A model generated the notes under the pieces. The model was given only the letters and a program-made list of their open reading frames with translations. It did not search any database and was not told the origin of the DNA. Of a stretch of DNA of 64,000 bases, positions 60,075 to 64,000 are shown in pieces. This DNA comes from Vibrio maritimus (GTDB lineage: Bacteria; Pseudomonadota; Gammaproteobacteria; Enterobacterales; Vibrionaceae). Location: the NCBI GenBank assembly GCA_000755425.1, contig BBMT01000002.1, positions 558,001-622,000 of the forward strand, written 5' to 3'. Both the position numbers and the translations under genes were made by a program. Numbering within the stretch: position 1 is the first letter of the stretch; the number at the start of each line of letters is the position of its first letter.

Positions 60075-61603
60075 TTGAAAATTAAACGATTTTTCGCCAG
60101 AGATATGAGGCAAGCTCTGCTCCAAGTTAAAGAAGAACTTGGTGCCGATGCTGTGATCATGTCGAATAAAAAAGTGGCGGGCGGCGTAGAAATCGTGGCT
60201 GCTATTGATGGCGATACTGCGCAGCCAGAGCGTCAAATGGGCAGTAATGCTCTAGCGGCGCCATCGCGTTCGGCCTTGCGAGCTACGGTCGCGACCTCAA
60301 AGACGATGTGGTGAACTTGCAGAAAAGCAGCACCGCACCGACCGGTAGCGCACTACCATCAATGACCGATCGTTTTGCGAATATGCTAAAAAGCTACCGC
60401 GGCAACGACAACGAGCAAAGCAAGCCTAAGAATACACCACCAGATTCACTCTCAGCATTACTTGAACGTCAGTCGGAGCGCAGTAAGTCTGCCGGCGATT
60501 CTCGTTCAGTGAGTGATGGTTATCAAAATAGCGACCGTTTGCAGTATGCTCAGCAAAATCGAACTGAGTCGACTTTCCGAGACCGCCAAGAAAGTGCTCG
60601 TCCCTCTTATCGCTCTGACGAAGGCTATTTAGATAATGCTCGAGAGACGCGCAGATCAAATAGCGGCCGCGATGGTAAATTTGGCGAAGAGCTCGAAGCG
60701 ATGAAAGAGGATATGTCCTCGATCCGTCGTTTACTCGAACACCAAGTTTCCGGATTAATGTGGCAAGAAGTGGAGCGTCGTGAGCCGCTGCGCGCCATGT
60801 TGATTAAGCGCCTTGAGCGTATGGGGATCTCTCCTGAGCTTTCTGACCAGCTTGCTTGCTATATTCCAGAAGACACACCGCCACAAAAAGCGTGGAAAGC
60901 ACTGCTGTCTTTGGTTTCCGATCAAATTGTTATTAGTAAGCAAGACATTCTGCGCAAAGGTGGCATCGTTGCCTTACTCGGCCCTACAGGCGTGGGGAAA
61001 ACCACGACTGTAGCAAAACTCGCTGCGCGTGCGGCGATGGAGTATGGCTCAGACAATGTCGCCTTGGTGACTACTGACACTTATCGTATCGGCGCTCATG
61101 AACAGCTGTCGATTTATGGCCGCATTATGGGTTGCCCGGTAAGAGTCGCTAAAGATTCTGAAGAATTGGCCGATGTACTCTATCAGTTGAGAAATCGACG
61201 TTTGGTGTTGATAGATACCGCCGGTATGGGGCAGCGCGACGTGCGTTTGTCCGAACAGTTAGACACTCTGATGCAAGAGAGTGGCGTAGTGATTCATAGC
61301 TACCTTGTGTTGCCTGCTACAGCGCAGCGACAAGTACTGCAAGAGACACTGGATCACTTTAGACGCATTCCGCTATCTGGTTGCATTATGACCAAGTTGG
61401 ATGAGTCGTTGAGTTTGGGTGAGTTTATTAGTGTCGTTGTACAAAATGCACTACCGGTGACCTACATTGCGAATGGTCAGCGAGTACCGGAAGACATCGT
61501 GATCGCGCAGCCAAAATACATGGTCGCGAAAGCCAACGAATTATTAGAGAAGTCGACAGAGAATGAACCTCACTTCTGGAACAGTGATATGGAGGGGGTT
61601 TAG
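60075..61603 (+). CDS. flhF: Flagellar positioning GTPase FlhF, frame broken once
   Basis: Reconstruction gives about 509 residues. The N-terminal basic domain (MKIKRFFARDMRQALLQVKEELGADAVIMSN) is followed by a disordered Ser/Arg-rich part and an SRP-type GTPase domain: G1 GPTGVGKTTTVAKLAA, DTYRIGAHEQLS, IDTAGMGQRD and TKLDES. FlhF sets the polar site of the flagellum. It starts at TTG 60075. The break is at about 60278 (a G lost, expected SALASYGRDLKDD). The stop is immediately followed by flhG. Confidence 0.9.
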
Positions 61604-62500
61604 ATGCAAGCGAAAATGACAAATAACATGATACATGATCAGCCAGTGGCCTAAGACGTTTGACTAAACCAACTTTAACTAAAGTTATCTCTGTCACCGG
61701 CGGCAAAGGCGGCGTAGGTAAATCCAACGTAACGCTTGGTTTGGCGATTTGCATGGCGCGCCAAGGCAAGAAAGTGATGGTACTCGATGCCGACTTAGGT
61801 CTGGCTAATGTCGACGTCATGCTGGGCATCCGACCTAAGAAAAACCTAGGTCATGTTCTGGCGGGCGAATGCGAATTGAAAGACGCTATCGTTGAAGGCC
61901 CACACGGCATCAAAATCATTCCAGCGACGTCGGGCACCCAAAGCATGACGGAACTGAGTCATGCACAGCATATGGGCTTATCCGAGCATTTGGTAGCTTG
62001 GAAGAAGAAATGGACGTGTTGCTGGTCGATACCGCAGCAGGTATTTCTGACATGGTGGTCAGTTTCTCACGCGCCGCGCAAGATGTCGTTGTAGTGGTCT
62101 GTGATGAACCAACGTCGATCACTGATGCCTACGCATTGATTAAATTGCTGAGCCGCGAACACCAAGTGCAACGCTTCAAAGTGGTGGCGAACATGGTTCG
62201 TAGCTACCGAGAAGGCCGAGAATTGTTCACAAAATTGACATTAGTCACAGAGCGATTCTTGAATGTGAGCCTTGAGCTAGTCGCCTGTATTCCATTAGAT
62301 GATAAAGTGCGACAAGCGGTGAAGAGACAAAAAATTGTAGTGGATGCGTTTCCACGTTCACCAGCGGCATTGGCGATGAGCTCGCTTGCGAACAAAGCAC
62401 TGACTTGGCCAATACCAAAAGTACCAAGTGGCCACTTGGAGTTTTCGTCGAAAGACTACTCAATAGACCGGAAGTATTAGAGGAACCGTTTGGTGAATAA
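61604..62500 (+). CDS. flhG: Flagellar number regulator FlhG (MinD-like ATPase), frame broken three times
   Basis: Reconstruction gives about 299 residues. The real start appears to be ATG 61604, six bases after a very strong GGAGGGGG, giving MQAKMTNNMIHDQASGLRRLTKP, once a G lost at about 61642 is restored. The deviant Walker A is GGKGGVGKS, followed by DADLGLANVDVMLG and VDTAAGISDMVVSF. Further losses are at about 61976 (expected GLIRAFGSLEEEM) and 62442-62445 (expected LEFFVERLLN), so the true stop is 62498-62500, overlapping fliA. FlhG limits flagellar number by restraining FlhF and FlrA. Confidence 0.85.
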
Positions 62501-63224
62501 AGCTTTGACCTATGACCAGCATGCCAATTTGAGTGGTCAGCAAGCTTTCTTGGAGAAATACTCAGTATTGGTGAAACGAATCGCTCACCATTTAATTGGG
62601 CGTTTACCACCTAACGTGTTGGTTGAAGACTTGATTCAGGCCGGGATGATCGGCCTGATTGAAGCACAAAAAAATTATGATGGTAGCAAAGGTGCAAGCT
62701 TTGAGACCTACGCTGGCATCCGCATTCGAGGTGCGATGCTAGACGATATTCGACGAGGTGACTGGGTGCCGCGTTCGGTACACAAGCACAGTCGTGATAT
62801 TTCGCAGGCGATTTCGGTATTGGAGGTGGAGCTCAACCGTGACCCGACCGATACGGAAGTCGCTAACCATTTAGGAATGAGCCTAGAACAATATCACAAG
62901 GCATTGTCAGACATTAACTGTTCAAAACTTGTTGGTATTGAAGATCTTGGCGTTTCCGAAGACTCTGTATCTGTTGCAGATGAAGAAGATAACTCGCCGT
63001 TTCAGGGCGTCGCGGATGATGCATTCCGCGAAGCGTTAATAGAATCAATTAAATCGCTCCCAGAGCGTGAAGCGTTAACGTTATCCCTGTATTATGACGA
63101 AGAGTTAAATTTGAAGGAGATAGGTGAAGTATTGGGCGTCAGCGAATCGCGCGTTAGCCAAATACTAAGTCAATCCATGCAGCGTCTTCGCACCAAGCTA
63201 AGCGCTTGGACCGATAATAATTAA
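62493..63224 (+). CDS. fliA: Flagellar sigma factor sigma28 FliA
   Basis: A 243-residue sigma factor with region 2 (DLIQAGMIGLIEAQKNYDGSKGASFETYAGIRIRGAMLDDIRRGDWVPRS in parts) and region 4 helix-turn-helix (YDEELNLKEIGEVLGVSESRVSQI). It transcribes late genes such as the second and third flagellins. Starts TTG 62490 and GTG 62493 are both possible behind AGGA (62481-62484). It overlaps the corrected flhG end by a few bases. The frame is intact. Confidence 0.95.
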   Translation: MNKALTYDQHANLSGQQAFLEKYSVLVKRIAHHLIGRLPPNVLVEDLIQAGMIGLIEAQKNYDGSKGASFETYAGIRIRGAMLDDIRRGDWVPRSVHKHSRDISQAISVLEVELNRDPTDTEVANHLGMSLEQYHKALSDINCSKLVGIEDLGVSEDSVSVADEEDNSPFQGVADDAFREALIESIKSLPEREALTLSLYYDEELNLKEIGEVLGVSESRVSQILSQSMQRLRTKLSAWTDNN

Positions 63225-63257
63225 TAAACACTGATTTTGCTTTCAGTGGAGGCAACT

Positions 63258-63638
63258 TTGAATAAAAACATGAAAATCTTGATTGTTGACGATTTTTCAA
63301 CAATGCGTCGTATCGTTAAAAACCTTTTGCGCGACTTGGGTTTTAGCAACACGCTAGAAGCCGACGATGGTTTGACGGCTTTGCCAATGCTCAAGAAAGG
63401 CGATTTCGACTTTGTGGTGACTGACTGGAACATGCCTGGCATGCAAGGTATTGATCTGCTGCGCCATATTCGTGCCGACGAAGAGCTAAAGCATTTGCCA
63501 GTTCTTATGATCACTGCAGAAGCTAAGCGTGAGCAAATTATTGAAGCGGCGCAAGCAGGTGTAAACGGCTATATCGTTAAGCCTTTCACCGCGGCAACAC
63601 TAAAAGAAAAACTAGATAAAATCTTTGAGCGTTTATAA
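63258..63638 (+). CDS. cheY: Chemotaxis response regulator CheY
   Basis: A 126-residue single receiver domain: acidic pair D11-D12 in [10 protein letters not shown], phospho-acceptor D56 in [10 protein letters not shown], Thr in MITAEAKRE and Lys in [19 protein letters not shown]. Phospho-CheY binds FliM and reverses rotation. TTG 63258 was preferred to an upstream in-frame codon since GGAGG lies five bases before it and [10 protein letters not shown] is the family start. Confidence 0.95.
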   Translation: MNKNMKILIVDDFSTMRRIVKNLLRDLGFSNTLEADDGLTALPMLKKGDFDFVVTDWNMPGMQGIDLLRHIRADEELKHLPVLMITAEAKREQIIEAAQAGVNGYIVKPFTAATLKEKLDKIFERL

Positions 63639-63669
63639 GACGCCATAAATAGCAGACGGCTATATCAGA

Positions 63670-64000
63670 ATGATTTCATTGGAACAAGCTAAGCAACTTG
63701 TTGATTTGTTGGAACAAGACAAGCAACAAGAAGCGGACGAGCTGGTCATGATGATTCAAGGTGGCAGCGAACGCAAAGTGCTTCAAGAAGTCGGAGCGTT
63801 AACTCGTGACCTACATGATGCATTGACGGAGTTAGTTACGACACTCGCCTAAACGAGATCGCAACTGACGAAATCCCAGAAGCGCGTGATCGCCTTGAAT
63901 ACGTCATCAACAAGACCGAAGTCTCAGCGAATACAACCATGGATGCGGTGGAACGCTGTTTGCCAATGGCAGACAGTCTACATGAGTGTTTAACTCAAGT
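63670..64000 (+). CDS. cheZ: Chemotaxis phosphatase CheZ, partial, frame broken once
   Basis: The 5' part of CheZ runs off the right edge. The reading is EQAKQLVDLLEQDKQQEADELV, then a helical core. The break is at about 63838 (an A lost): the apparent stop at 63850-63852 disappears when restored, giving ELVNDTRLNEIATDEIPEARDRLEYVI and CLPMADSLHECL. CheZ dephosphorylates CheY. Position directly after cheY is standard. Confidence 0.85.

Noticed and set aside
63850..63852. TAA as the true end of CheZ
   Set aside because: Conserved CheZ residues continue in the next frame to the window edge after restoring one A.
1..64000. CRISPR arrays, complete insertion sequences or prophage modules
   Set aside because: No regularly spaced repeats, cas genes, phage structural genes or terminal inverted repeats around a full transposase were seen.

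Overview
The window comes from a Vibrio-type gammaproteobacterium. It carries an almost complete polar-flagellum and chemotaxis regulon in Vibrio gene order: flgT/flgO/flgP, flgNMA, cheV-cheR, flgB-L, three flagellins, flaG-fliD-flaI-fliS, the FlrABC cascade, fliE-R, flhBAFG, and fliA-cheY-cheZ. A FlaA-type flagellin with a sigma54-like promoter, a GH18 chitinase, a BCCT transporter and moderate GC content all fit this assignment. I cannot name the species.

Layout. Bases 1-14776 are mixed chromosomal and accessory DNA: a REP-associated transposase-like gene cut by the window edge, a DUF2061 membrane protein, a CDF metal exporter with its MarR regulator and palindromic operators, a small hypothetical gene, a DedA protein, a solitary RodA/FtsW-family protein, a secreted chitinase, a secreted protein of unknown function, a BCCT transporter, a possible toxin/immunity pair, a Gfo/Idh/MocA oxidoreductase, an MFS transporter, a PAS/LuxR regulator, a lone restriction-endonuclease-like gene, and tRNA-Arg(CCT). 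From 14829 to the right edge everything is flagellar or chemotactic.

How the flagellar genes work together. FlrA (sigma54 activator) stands at the top. FlrB and FlrC come next, and sigma54-type sites precede flgB, flgF, flgK, the first flagellin, flrB and fliE. FliA (sigma28), held by FlgM, drives the late genes; sigma28-type sites precede the second and third flagellins. FlhF and FlhG set the position and number of polar flagella. FliF-FliR and FlhAB build the basal body and export gate, Flg proteins build the rod, rings and hook, FliD/FliS/FlaI cap and chaperone the filament, and CheV/R/Y/Z control switching.

The main caveat is quality. About 25 of the longer genes are broken by single-base indels, nearly all a base lost from a short homopolymer. 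Restoring one base each time gives full-length conserved proteins, so I read these as sequence errors and not true pseudogenes. Broken genes are annotated over their whole reconstructed span, with the suspected site given. Apart from this, the accessory stretch 8.9-14.6 kb (toxin-like pair, lone restriction enzyme) is the least conventional part of the window.
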